Source: UBA2040 sp963977135
GTDB taxonomy: Bacteria; Bacteroidota; Bacteroidia; Flavobacteriales_D; Crocinitomicaceae
Direction of reading: 5' to 3'
Assembly: GCA_963977135.1 (NCBI GenBank)
Contig: CAXBNN010000002.1
Location: 434,001-498,000 of the forward strand
Length of the DNA: 64,000 bases
This document shows positions 53,222 to 62,377 of this stretch, in pieces. A program made the translations under genes and the position numbers. The notes beneath the pieces are model-generated. The model had not been told where the DNA came from, did no database searches, and saw only the letters and a program-made list of their open reading frames with translations. Each line of letters starts with the position of its first letter. The first letter of the stretch is position 1.

Positions 53222-56200
53222 TTAATGATGAGCTTTTTCTTCGTGTCCTCCGTTACCATGACCACCATGTGCAACAGGTTCTACTTGAAGGTGAGCCAAT
53301 TCTTTATTCTCTTCGTTACGGACTTTCGTTTTGTACCACATGTTTGGTTTCACTCCAACTTCTTCTAATGCTTGGTAAGAACGTTTATTGTCTGAACTCG
53401 TACGAACCATTGATTTCAAGTCATTCCAGTCTCCAACGATGATTGCATTCGCAGGACATGCATCAGCACAGGCAGTTGTAACGTCTCCATCTACTACAGG
53501 GCGATCTTCTGTTTTTGCAACTAATTTACCTGCTTGAATACGTTGAACACAGAAAGAACATTTTTCCATAACACCTCGTGTTCTTACTGTAACGTCGGGA
53601 TTCAAAACCATACGACCTAAATCGTCTTGTGCTGGATTGATTTCCGTAAATTTCTTGTAAGATGGGTAGTTGAACCAGTTGAAACGACGCACTTTATAAG
53701 GACAGTTGTTAGCACAATACCTTGTACCAATACATCTGTTGTATGTCATTTGGTTTAAACCTTCATTACTATGCGTTGTTGCCGCTACTGGACAAACCGT
53801 CTCACATGGAGCATGGTTACAATGATGACACATCATTGGCATATGAACTACTTTCGGATTCTCAGCAGCGATTTCCGCTTTATCATAAGAGAAAGTATCT
53901 TTGTCTTTTCTTGTTCCTACAGCTGCTTCTTCATCAGAAGAGAAATACCGGTCAATTCTTATCCAGTGCATTTCACGACCTCTTCGTACTTCGTCTTTAC
54001 CAACTACTGGAACGTTGTTTTCTGATTGACAAGCAATCAAACAAGAACCGCAACCATAGCAAGAGCTCAAGTCGATAGTCATTGCCCAACGGTGACCAAT
54101 TTTCTCAACTGGATGCGCATCCCACAAATCGAACTCACTCATTGGAGCCTCAACGTGATGACCATGCTCATCTAATTTCTGTAAAGTATAGCTTGGATTG
54201 TAAGCTTCTTTGTCTTTATTATTATATGTATCTAAAGTCGTTTCGCGAACAATTGAATGTCTTCCCATCACCGTGTGGTGAATTTGAGTTGCCGCTATTA
54301 AGTATGTTTCACCAACTTTCTTAATCGAAGCAGGTTGAGCATAACTCATTGTTCCATTCTCTTTTCCAACAAAAGCAAAAGCATTTGCTCCAATTGGAAC
54401 CAGTTTGCCATTTGCATCTTCAGCGTAACCGCCGTACTCTTTTGTTTGGAAAGCTGCACGACCAATGTTCTCTCCATTAGCACCACGACCATAACCTAAG
54501 GCTATTCCGATCGTTCCTGGAGCTTGACCTGGTGTCGGATAAACTGGAAGAGTCACAGATTTACCATTTACAGTAACAGTTGCTAAATCTAAACCGTGTT
54601 CTTGGTCATACGTTGTAGCATAAGTCCCGTTCATTTCAACAGGGTTCATGGTAATGTAATTGTCCCAAGTTACTTTAGTAATTGGATCTGGAAGTTCTTG
54701 CAACCAAGGATTGTTTGCGTGATCTCCAACTCCTAAACCAGCTTTTTGGTACATTTCAACTTCTAAAGCAGAAGTTTTTGGCAATTTACCCGCTAATCCA
54801 GTTAAGGCAGCTTCATTAAAAGAAACAGCTACAGCTTCAACCGGCATGTCTTTACCAACACTATTGTGAACTGTAAGTCCCCAGTAAGTTGCTAAATCTG
54901 CTATTTCAGTTTGCGTTTGAAATCCGAATGAATCCCAATTTTTCGCAATAACATCATAATATACTTTTGAGTCTTTACCACCACGGCTAGCTACTCCACC
55001 CCAAACCATCATTGATTCTTGAGCTTGAGATGTATTATGTAATGGACGGATTGTCGGCTGAGCAATCGCGTAATGACTCGATTTTGGATTAAAATCATTC
55101 CAAGCTTCTAAAGCGTGGTGATCTGGACAAACAAAAGAACAGTTAACTGCAGTCTCGTCAGCATGACCTGCGAATGAAATCGTGTTTGGCATTTTTTTCA
55201 ATGCCTCCCCGAAAGCTTTTCCGTTAGGTAAATTGTATACTGGATTTACTCCGTAGAATAAAACCATATCAGGACCTTTTCCAGAAACAACGTCATTTAC
55301 AAATGCGTTCATTTTGTCGTCCTGAGACTGGAACATATTGATTTTATTCGCTGGGTGGATACAAGTGTTGTACGACCCTAAAACCATGTTCAACTTATTC
55401 GCTAAAACTTGAACGGCTGCATTATTTGATCCTGCAACAACCAATGAAGATCCTTTTGAAGCTTTCAAAGATTTGATTGCCATATCAGCAACTTTTTTCG
55501 CTTGTGCAGACAATTCAGTTGAAACACCATTTACTGATGTCCCCATTCCTTTTAATATGTATGCTAAAACATTTGCTTGTTGAGATGGTTTGATCATACC
55601 ACGTTCGTCAGCATTTGAACCAGTGATTGACATGTTAGATTCAAACTGGAAGTGTTTAGACATCCATTCTCCGTCAGGATTGCGTCCTGCCATGTATTGA
55701 GGAGCAAATTGCGTTGGCAATAACCAAGAATTCATAAAATCTGCCCCAACACTAACTATGGTTTTAGCTTTAGAAAAATCGTAATCCGGAATAAATGCTT
55801 CTCCGAAAGATTCCATATTCGCTTTACGAATACCAGCATAAGACTGAGCATCGTACTGAATGTGTTGGAAAGTTTCATTTTCGGGAGTTGATCCAGAAGC
55901 CGCAGCCAATGAAGCAATTGCATTGAATGTTGATGGACTGATTATAGAATTCGACACCAAAACAACTTTGCCGTTTTTCGCTTTTACTTTTGCTATTGCT
56001 GCTTTAACGTCTTTGTCAACAGCAGCCCAAGTTGAAGACTCACCACCTTTTGTTGGAGTAGTCAAACGCGCACTGTCATATAAACCTAAGACAGATGCGA
56101 TAATTTGTGGATTAGTCGCTCCTTTCGTGATACCATGATCTCTATTTCCTTTTATGAAAATTGGACGACCTTCTCTGGTTTTCACTAAAATACTTGCGTA

Positions 56201-56509
56201 AGAATTACCATCATAGTATGTTGAAGCATACCATGTTGGCATACCTGGCGTTACATTTTCAGGTTTATTAACGTAAGGAATCGCTTTAACAACTGGTGCT
56301 TCACAAGCAGCAACTGTTGCAGCGGCAACGCTAAATCCTAAGAATTTCAAGAAGTCTCTTCTAGCTGTAGAAGATTCCGCTAGACTGTCATCACTTAAAA
56401 AGTCTTCAACTGTTGTTTCTTTTGGAAACTCTTCGTCTCTGCTCTTGAGGAATTCTGGTGTCTCTCTTAATTCTTCGAGACCTTTCCAATATTTTCTAGT
56501 CATTCCCAT
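53222..56509 (-). CDS. actB: Alternative complex III subunit ActB (fused molybdopterin-oxidoreductase-like/Fe-S protein)
   Basis: A 1095-residue periplasmic subunit. A Tat motif (RRDFLKFLGFSVAA) lies at about 70, unusually far from the N-terminus, with a following ACEA that could be lipidated. Residues ~90-770 are a molybdopterin-oxidoreductase-like domain that in this family binds no cofactor. The C-terminal ~270 residues are a ferredoxin-like module with four cysteine groups (CYGCGSCLIAC, CHHCNHAPCETVCP, CIGTRYCANNCP, CSFC plus CADACP), as in known ActB. The tail is His-rich. Confidence 0.95.
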   Translation of the reverse strand: MGMTRKYWKGLEELRETPEFLKSRDEEFPKETTVEDFLSDDSLAESSTARRDFLKFLGFSVAAATVAACEAPVVKAIPYVNKPENVTPGMPTWYASTYYDGNSYASILVKTREGRPIFIKGNRDHGITKGATNPQIIASVLGLYDSARLTTPTKGGESSTWAAVDKDVKAAIAKVKAKNGKVVLVSNSIISPSTFNAIASLAAASGSTPENETFQHIQYDAQSYAGIRKANMESFGEAFIPDYDFSKAKTIVSVGADFMNSWLLPTQFAPQYMAGRNPDGEWMSKHFQFESNMSITGSNADERGMIKPSQQANVLAYILKGMGTSVNGVSTELSAQAKKVADMAIKSLKASKGSSLVVAGSNNAAVQVLANKLNMVLGSYNTCIHPANKINMFQSQDDKMNAFVNDVVSGKGPDMVLFYGVNPVYNLPNGKAFGEALKKMPNTISFAGHADETAVNCSFVCPDHHALEAWNDFNPKSSHYAIAQPTIRPLHNTSQAQESMMVWGGVASRGGKDSKVYYDVIAKNWDSFGFQTQTEIADLATYWGLTVHNSVGKDMPVEAVAVSFNEAALTGLAGKLPKTSALEVEMYQKAGLGVGDHANNPWLQELPDPITKVTWDNYITMNPVEMNGTYATTYDQEHGLDLATVTVNGKSVTLPVYPTPGQAPGTIGIALGYGRGANGENIGRAAFQTKEYGGYAEDANGKLVPIGANAFAFVGKENGTMSYAQPASIKKVGETYLIAATQIHHTVMGRHSIVRETTLDTYNNKDKEAYNPSYTLQKLDEHGHHVEAPMSEFDLWDAHPVEKIGHRWAMTIDLSSCYGCGSCLIACQSENNVPVVGKDEVRRGREMHWIRIDRYFSSDEEAAVGTRKDKDTFSYDKAEIAAENPKVVHMPMMCHHCNHAPCETVCPVAATTHSNEGLNQMTYNRCIGTRYCANNCPYKVRRFNWFNYPSYKKFTEINPAQDDLGRMVLNPDVTVRTRGVMEKCSFCVQRIQAGKLVAKTEDRPVVDGDVTTACADACPANAIIVGDWNDLKSMVRTSSDNKRSYQALEEVGVKPNMWYKTKVRNEENKELAHLQVEPVAHGGHGNGGHEEKAHH

Positions 56510-56544
56510 AATCTATATTCGAGTACTATCGATTCTTAATATTA

Positions 56545-57900
56545 TTAATAGTGGCACTTAGCACATTCCCAACCGCCTAATTCTTTCACTGTCACTTTAC
56601 CATCTTTCAGGTACTCTGAATACAGTTTCTTATCATTATTCAATAAGCGCTTGTGAATTTCATTGTAGTATCCACTGCTTTTTGAATCTAGAGATCCAGT
56701 AGAAATTTCTTTTTCTCCATGACATTCAATACACCAACCCATGGTTAATGTTGGTCGTGTCAATTGAACATTTCCTTCGATTTTGTTCAATTCCTCCACC
56801 GGTTGAATTTTCGCATTTTCAACTTGCTTGGTCATATCACCATGACATTGCTTGCAATCAATCCCAGCAACTACTACGTGCTGTGAGTGAGGGAAATATA
56901 CGTGGTCAGGCAAAGCGTGAACTTTATTCCAAACAATTTCTTTTGTTTTACCAGTATACTTTCCAGCACCAGTTGGATCCCATCCTGCTGCTTCATAAAT
57001 TTTAGCAATTTTCTCTTGCTGCACAGGTGTCACTCCGTTAATTTGTTTGTGACAATTCATACAAACATTTACAGTAGGTAGACCAGCAGATTTTGACTTG
57101 TCAACTGAGTTATGACAATACTTACAATCAATTCCATTAATTCCTGTATGAATAGCATGTGGAAATTGAATAGGTTGAGATGGCTGGTAACCTTGAACTA
57201 CACCGATGTTTCCAAGGCCTTGCATTCCCCACACTAAGAGGGTAATGAACACAATTAACGTAGAAACACCAACCACTGCTTTATTATGATAAGCCCAAGA
57301 TTTAAATTCTCCCATGTAAGTTGGAGCATCTTGAATTTCACCTCCTTCAGAAAGTGTTGTTGCTTGTTTCAATTGACGACGAACTCCTCCAACAGCTGAT
57401 ATAATAATAAAGAATATTACTGCTAGTAAAATCCAAATCCAGGTTTTAGAAGATTCTTCTTCGACCATTCCTGGTTCAGTTGCTCCTGCAGCACCAGCAG
57501 CACCAGCAACGACAGTCGCAGGGTCTGGCTGTGCATCAACCCAATCCATGATTGCATTAATATCATCAACCTTTAATTCTGGAAAGGCAGTCATTGCTGT
57601 TGGCGACCATGCAGAAACGCTTTTTGCATATGGATCACTAGCAGCAGCAGTTTGCCAATTATTTACCCATTGGTAAATAGAACCTTCCTTTGCACCTCCG
57701 TCGGCCCACTTCTTGCGGACTTCGAAAAGTTTTGGTCCAGTACCATTTTTATGAGGTTGGTGGCAACTTGCACATTTCGCTTTGAAAAGTGCCTCTCCTT
57801 GTGCCGAGGAATTGAAAGTGAAGGCCGTTAACGCAACCGTTAATAGTCCTAAACACCATTTGTTAAAGTTTCTAAACATCTGACTGATAGATATTTTCAT
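56545..57900 (-). CDS. actA: Alternative complex III subunit ActA (multihaem cytochrome c, six CxxCH)
   Basis: A 451-residue subunit with a signal peptide (ending NSSAQ), an N-terminal monohaem domain (CASCH at 43-47), two membrane helices (about 153-174 and 209-230) and a C-terminal multihaem domain with five more motifs: CKYCH, CMNCH, CKQCH, CIECH and CAKCH. The total is six haem c sites; described ActA proteins are usually called pentahaem, so the N-terminal monohaem domain looks like an added module. First gene of the ACIII-oxidase operon. Confidence 0.94.
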   Translation of the reverse strand: MKISISQMFRNFNKWCLGLLTVALTAFTFNSSAQGEALFKAKCASCHQPHKNGTGPKLFEVRKKWADGGAKEGSIYQWVNNWQTAAASDPYAKSVSAWSPTAMTAFPELKVDDINAIMDWVDAQPDPATVVAGAAGAAGATEPGMVEEESSKTWIWILLAVIFFIIISAVGGVRRQLKQATTLSEGGEIQDAPTYMGEFKSWAYHNKAVVGVSTLIVFITLLVWGMQGLGNIGVVQGYQPSQPIQFPHAIHTGINGIDCKYCHNSVDKSKSAGLPTVNVCMNCHKQINGVTPVQQEKIAKIYEAAGWDPTGAGKYTGKTKEIVWNKVHALPDHVYFPHSQHVVVAGIDCKQCHGDMTKQVENAKIQPVEELNKIEGNVQLTRPTLTMGWCIECHGEKEISTGSLDSKSSGYYNEIHKRLLNNDKKLYSEYLKDGKVTVKELGGWECAKCHY

Positions 57901-57946
57901 TTAAAAAACTGTTATTGTAATCCAAAATCGGTTTTTACAACGATTG

Positions 57947-57954
57947 CAAATTTA
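57947..57954 (-). promoter_or_regulatory. -7 promoter box of the ACIII-oxidase operon
   Basis: The minus strand reads TAAATTTG, a full match, 46 bases upstream of the actA ATG. The rest of the 343-base gap to 58243 contains only AT-rich sequence and the divergent promoter; no reading frame is supportable. Confidence 0.45.
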
Positions 57955-58208
57955 GCAGAATAGCCATACCTACTGACACTTTTATGACAATTTTTAAAGG
58001 CTTTTTTGCTAATTTAAAATGATTCTAAATAAGCAATCGTCATTCTAATTAAAAAACATTTCATATCCATTAAAGGAATTGTATTTAAGATTTATTAACA
58101 AGATTTACGAATAACGCTAGGTTTCAAGTTTTTGGAATGATTCTTGAAAAGCAAACAAATGATAAGGTAGTAATTCAAAATATTAAATCTATTAAATCTT
58201 GAATTGCT

Positions 58209-58216
58209 TACATTTG
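58209..58216 (+). promoter_or_regulatory. -7 promoter box for the SPOR-domain gene
   Basis: TACATTTG matches TAnnTTTG, 27 bases upstream of the ATG at 58244. Confidence 0.45.
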
Positions 58217-58243
58217 TATCATTAAAATAAATTATTCGTAAGA

Positions 58244-58687
58244 ATGAAAATTGTAGTCATATTAATAACGCTTTGCTTTTCTATGTATTCTCTGGGTCAA
58301 ACGAAGGAGGAAATTAAAAAAGTAGTCGATGAAAAAACACCTGCGCCTACTAGTGGAATTGAAATAATCAAAGACCCTCGAATTGACGGGTTGATCCGAA
58401 AACAGGCATTCCCACTTGGTGCAGATGGTATGCCTCAAATTCCTGGTTACCGCGTTCAATTGATTTTTGATGCTGATAAGAAAAAGGTAGATGAGATGCG
58501 TGCACGATTTATTAATACGAACCCGAATGTTGAAACTTACGTGGTTTACAATGCGCCTAACTACTTATTAAAAGCCGGCGATTGCCGAACTTATAATGAT
58601 GCAGAAAAAATTCGTGACGCTGTCCGCCGTTCGTTTCCAGGATCTTTTATCGTTCGTGAAATGATAAAAGTTCCAAAACTAGACTAA
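58244..58687 (+). CDS. SPOR-domain-like secreted protein
   Basis: A 147-residue protein with signal peptide (ending YSLGQ) and a C-terminal ~80-residue SPOR-like domain: IPGYRVQLIFDADKKKVDEM begins it, and LKAGDCRTYNDAEKIRDAVR near residue 110 is the second repeat half. SPOR domains bind denuded septal peptidoglycan. Here it could position a cell-wall protein at division sites. It precedes rnpA by 22 bases. Confidence 0.8.
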   Translation: MKIVVILITLCFSMYSLGQTKEEIKKVVDEKTPAPTSGIEIIKDPRIDGLIRKQAFPLGADGMPQIPGYRVQLIFDADKKKVDEMRARFINTNPNVETYVVYNAPNYLLKAGDCRTYNDAEKIRDAVRRSFPGSFIVREMIKVPKLD

Positions 58688-58709
58688 TCGCAACAAAGGA
58701 ATTCTGCTT

Positions 58710-59135
58710 ATGATTTCGGCTACCCGAAAAATTCAAGTCAACGAGAAATTCGGCAAATCATACAAGCTTTGTAAAGAAAAAGAGATTTCTTTACTTTTCA
58801 AAGGTGGTGTAAAAACACATAAATTCCCTTTTAGCGTCCATTACATGTTAATTGAGGAAGATAGAATCACACCGTTTCAAATGGTAATATCTGTCCCAAA
58901 AAGAAATTTCAAGAAAGCTCACGACCGAAATAGAATAAAACGACAGATCAAAGAAGCGATTCGAAAGAATAAATTAAATTTGGAAACGTTTCTAATAAAT
59001 GAAAAACTTCAATTATCTGTTTTTATCTTGTATTCACACAAGGAAGAATTGAAATTCGATGACCTTTCTAAAAAAACAGAACATTTTATTTCTTTCCTGA
59101 TAGAAAATATTAAAAATGAAAAATTATCAAACTAA
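58710..59135 (+). CDS. rnpA: Ribonuclease P protein component
   Basis: Protein partner of RNase P RNA. 141 residues, slightly longer than usual because of a divergent N-terminus. The RNR signature is SVPKRNFKKAHDRNRIKRQI near 65-85. rpmH is not adjacent. The last 20 bases overlap the S41 protease gene, suggesting coupled expression. Confidence 0.93.
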   Translation: MISATRKIQVNEKFGKSYKLCKEKEISLLFKGGVKTHKFPFSVHYMLIEEDRITPFQMVISVPKRNFKKAHDRNRIKRQIKEAIRKNKLNLETFLINEKLQLSVFILYSHKEELKFDDLSKKTEHFISFLIENIKNEKLSN

Positions 59136-60762
59136 ATATAAGTCTCTTTTACTTTTTGTAGCATTAAGCTTTTCTTTAACTTCTCTTCGCGCGCAATCAA
59201 ATGGATTTGAAGTTATAAAAAACATGGAATTGATGGATTTAATCTATCAAAATCTTGACATGTACTTTGTAGACGACCCACAACCTGGGAAATTATCAAA
59301 AGTCGGTATTGATGCCATGCTAAAGGAACTAGATCCTTACACAGTTTATTACCACGAAAACGATATGGAAGATTATCGTTTGATGACAACAGGTCAATAC
59401 GGAGGCATTGGTTCCACAATTCGAAAAATTAAGGGGAACACCTATATCATAGAACCATATGAAAACAGCCCCTCGGCAAAAGCTGGTTTAAAAGCTGGCG
59501 ATCAAATCCTGTCCATTGATGGGAAAAATATGAAAGATAAAAATTCTGAGGAAGTTTCAACTTCATTAAAAGGTCCGAAAGGAACAACAATCCAATTGGA
59601 AATTCAGCGGGATGGAAAAACGCTAATGATTCCTATAACTCGAGATGAGATTAAATTACCAGATGTACCTTATTCTGGTATTGTTAAAGATGGCATTGGT
59701 TACATCAAATTAAATAGTTTCACGCAAACCGCTGCATCAGATGTCGAAAAAGCGTTTAATGAGTTAAAGGCGGAAGGCATGAAGGAATTAATTCTTGACC
59801 TTCGCGGAAACGGCGGTGGACTTTTAATTGAGGCAGTGAAAATTGTTAACCTTTTCGTTAAAAGAGGACAAACTATTGTTACAACGAAAGGTAGGGTTGA
59901 AGAAGAAAATCGAACCTACAAAACTATGGCTAATCCTACTGATTTAAATATTCCACTAACCGTATTAGTTGATGAAAATAGCGCCTCAGCAAGTGAAATT
60001 GTTGCAGGAAGTTTACAAGATTTGGATCGAGCAGTAATTATTGGAACTACATCTTATGGAAAAGGATTAGTACAACGTATTTACGATTTGAAATACGGTT
60101 CAAAAATGAAATTGACTGTTGCAAAATATTATACACCTTCTGGCCGCTGCGTCCAAAAATTAGAATACTACGACAAAGCCGATGGCAGTAAACCAACAGA
60201 AATTGCGGATTCACTTTTGAAAAAATTTAAAACAGCTAACGGCCGTGAAGTTATTGACGGACGAGGCATCGAGCCAGATATTGCAATTGACAAAAATGAA
60301 TTGAGTCGATTGACGGGCACACTCTATGTAGATAATATCATTTTTGATTATGCTACTAAATATGCAAAAGCACATGAATCCATCGCCGACCCAAAAACGT
60401 TTAAGTTGACCGAAAGCGATTATGCCGATTTCAAAAAATGTGTGCTTGAACAAGAATTCACTTATTCGACAGCGTCTGAAGAAATGCTTAAAAAAATGAA
60501 AACAACAGCCGAAGAAGAAGGATATTATTCTGATGCATCGGACGAGTATGCTAAATTAATGGCAAAAGTAGTTCCATCGAAAGAGCGAGATTTAGAAAAA
60601 TTCAAATCAGAGATAATAGAATTGCTTGAGAATGAAATTGTTTCCAGATATTACTATCAGAAAGGTCGGGTGATAAACTCTTTCCATTACGATGATTTTG
60701 TTGAGAAGGCGATTGAAATTCTTAACAACCCGTCGGAATATTCTAAAGTTTTAAAACCATAA
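59116..60762 (+). CDS. S41-family carboxy-terminal processing protease
   Basis: A 548-residue secreted Ser/Lys protease. Signal peptide ends LTSLRAQ; a PDZ domain occupies about 90-170 (YGGIGSTIRKIKGNTYIIEP); the catalytic serine lies in DENSASASEIVAG near 295 and the lysine in TSYGKGLVQ near 318. The last ~170 residues are a helical extension typical of Bacteroidota CtpA-type proteins. Overlap with rnpA shows shared transcription. Confidence 0.93.
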   Translation: MKNYQTKYKSLLLFVALSFSLTSLRAQSNGFEVIKNMELMDLIYQNLDMYFVDDPQPGKLSKVGIDAMLKELDPYTVYYHENDMEDYRLMTTGQYGGIGSTIRKIKGNTYIIEPYENSPSAKAGLKAGDQILSIDGKNMKDKNSEEVSTSLKGPKGTTIQLEIQRDGKTLMIPITRDEIKLPDVPYSGIVKDGIGYIKLNSFTQTAASDVEKAFNELKAEGMKELILDLRGNGGGLLIEAVKIVNLFVKRGQTIVTTKGRVEEENRTYKTMANPTDLNIPLTVLVDENSASASEIVAGSLQDLDRAVIIGTTSYGKGLVQRIYDLKYGSKMKLTVAKYYTPSGRCVQKLEYYDKADGSKPTEIADSLLKKFKTANGREVIDGRGIEPDIAIDKNELSRLTGTLYVDNIIFDYATKYAKAHESIADPKTFKLTESDYADFKKCVLEQEFTYSTASEEMLKKMKTTAEEEGYYSDASDEYAKLMAKVVPSKERDLEKFKSEIIELLENEIVSRYYYQKGRVINSFHYDDFVEKAIEILNNPSEYSKVLKP

Positions 60763-60772
60763 ACGTAAACCC

Positions 60773-62329
60773 ATGCTGGATAGATGGTTTGGTGTGAAAG
60801 TTCACCATTATCTTCATGTGCTCGGCATGATGGTTTTAGCTTTTGGTTTACCTATGAACAAAGTTCTAATGTCAATTGGAGCAATTTGGGGAATCAGCAA
60901 TTTAGTTCTTGAAGCAAAATTTGCGTCTTACTGGCAAAATATAAAAAGCAACAGGACTTACCTTCTTTTACTTGGATTTTTTCTCCTTCACATCATTGCT
61001 CTTTTTTGGTCGGATAATCTATCCTACGGCTTGCATGATTTAAGAATAAAACTTCCAATTTTTGCTGTACCCTTAGCACTTGTTGCACATCCTATTTCCA
61101 GTAAAAAAGAAATCCACCTTATTCTTTTGACTTTTCTATCCAGTTTACTCATTTGTTCTGGGTTTAATTTCAATTATTTCCTTGATTCTATTTCGGTTGA
61201 TTCACCAGAGAAATTTAGAGAAATGTCGCTTTTTGGCTCTCACATTCGATTTGCTGTTTTAATTGTTATCGGTGCCGTAATAAGCTTTTATTTCGCTTGG
61301 AAAGTTCCAAAATTTCGTATTCTATTTATTGTCCTTACTTTTTGGTTTCTCGTCTATACTTTTTATAGTCAGGTTATATCGGGAATGCTTTCTTTATTCG
61401 GGGCACTTCTATTTTTACTCCTTTATTTGGGCTGGAAATATAAATTGGTTCGCTTTGCGTCCATAACTTTAATGATAACAAGTATCTTTTTAAGTATTTC
61501 TTTTATTCAATCGCTTGGAAATGGAAACCTAAAAAATAGCTCGGTAAACTTAGAAAAACTGACAGCACAAGGTCATGTTTATTACCACGATACAGTTCAC
61601 CCAGTTTTTGAGCAAGGCCGTTATATTTATATTCATATTAGCGACGAAGAGTTGGAAAAAGAATGGCCTAAATATTCCAAATTAGACTACAACGGAAAGG
61701 ACAGGAAAAATCATACATTGAAAGAAACCCTGTTTCGCTATATGACTGCAAAAGATCTGAAGAAAGATGCAGAAGGTTTGAGCAAGCTTTCAAAAAAAGA
61801 CATTCGCAATATTGAAAATGGCGTACCTTCTCCACTCTTGTTGAAAAAAGGTTTGTTATCCAGATTAACAACTATTCGCTATCAAATTGAAAACGCCAAC
61901 AATCCAAATGGGCAATCACTTCTGCAAAGAATTGAATATTGGAAAACAGGAACATCTATTATTAAAGAAAACCCGATTATAGGAGTGGGAACAGGTGATG
62001 TTCAAGATGCTTTTAACGAACAATATCTTCGAAACAAAACTATACTTCAACCTGAGTATTGGTTTAGAGCACACAATATGTTTTTAACTGTTCAAATAAG
62101 TTTTGGAATTCTAGGTTCCATACTCTTTCTATTATTCTTACTGTCCTTCCTTCGCAAAAACTATGATCAACGCAACATTCTGGCAGTTTGTCTTTTTGGT
62201 GTTATAATTGTTTCATTTTTCATTGAAGACACTTTGGAAACTCAAACAGGTGTTACACTCTTTTCATTATTCTTTGGCCTGTTTTTATTTGACCAGCAAA
62301 AAGTTGATTTGGAGGAAGAAGAATTATAG
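60773..62329 (+). CDS. O-antigen ligase/polymerase-like membrane protein
   Basis: A 518-residue protein with about 11-12 membrane helices and one large periplasmic loop (about 265-400), the topology of the Wzy/WaaL (O-antigen ligase) group. It starts 10 bases after the S41 protease gene. The sequence NPIIGVGTGDVQDAF near 400 matches the family's conserved G-x-G-x-g segment after the loop. Ligase or polymerase activity cannot be told apart. No glycosyltransferases are nearby. Confidence 0.75.
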   Translation: MLDRWFGVKVHHYLHVLGMMVLAFGLPMNKVLMSIGAIWGISNLVLEAKFASYWQNIKSNRTYLLLLGFFLLHIIALFWSDNLSYGLHDLRIKLPIFAVPLALVAHPISSKKEIHLILLTFLSSLLICSGFNFNYFLDSISVDSPEKFREMSLFGSHIRFAVLIVIGAVISFYFAWKVPKFRILFIVLTFWFLVYTFYSQVISGMLSLFGALLFLLLYLGWKYKLVRFASITLMITSIFLSISFIQSLGNGNLKNSSVNLEKLTAQGHVYYHDTVHPVFEQGRYIYIHISDEELEKEWPKYSKLDYNGKDRKNHTLKETLFRYMTAKDLKKDAEGLSKLSKKDIRNIENGVPSPLLLKKGLLSRLTTIRYQIENANNPNGQSLLQRIEYWKTGTSIIKENPIIGVGTGDVQDAFNEQYLRNKTILQPEYWFRAHNMFLTVQISFGILGSILFLLFLLSFLRKNYDQRNILAVCLFGVIIVSFFIEDTLETQTGVTLFSLFFGLFLFDQQKVDLEEEEL

Positions 62330-62354
62330 ATTATTTCTTTCTTTCCGTTTGTGT

Positions 62355-62362
62355 TATCTTTG
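62355..62362 (+). promoter_or_regulatory. -7 promoter box for mgtE
   Basis: TATCTTTG, a full match to TAnnTTTG, 15 bases upstream of the ATG. Confidence 0.5.
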
Positions 62363-62377
62363 CCAAAAAATTGAACA

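Noticed and set aside
53222..56509. ActB as an active molybdenum oxidoreductase
   Set aside because: Its place in an alternative complex III operon and the fused four-cluster ferredoxin part identify it as ActB, whose molybdopterin-like domain is known not to bind the cofactor.
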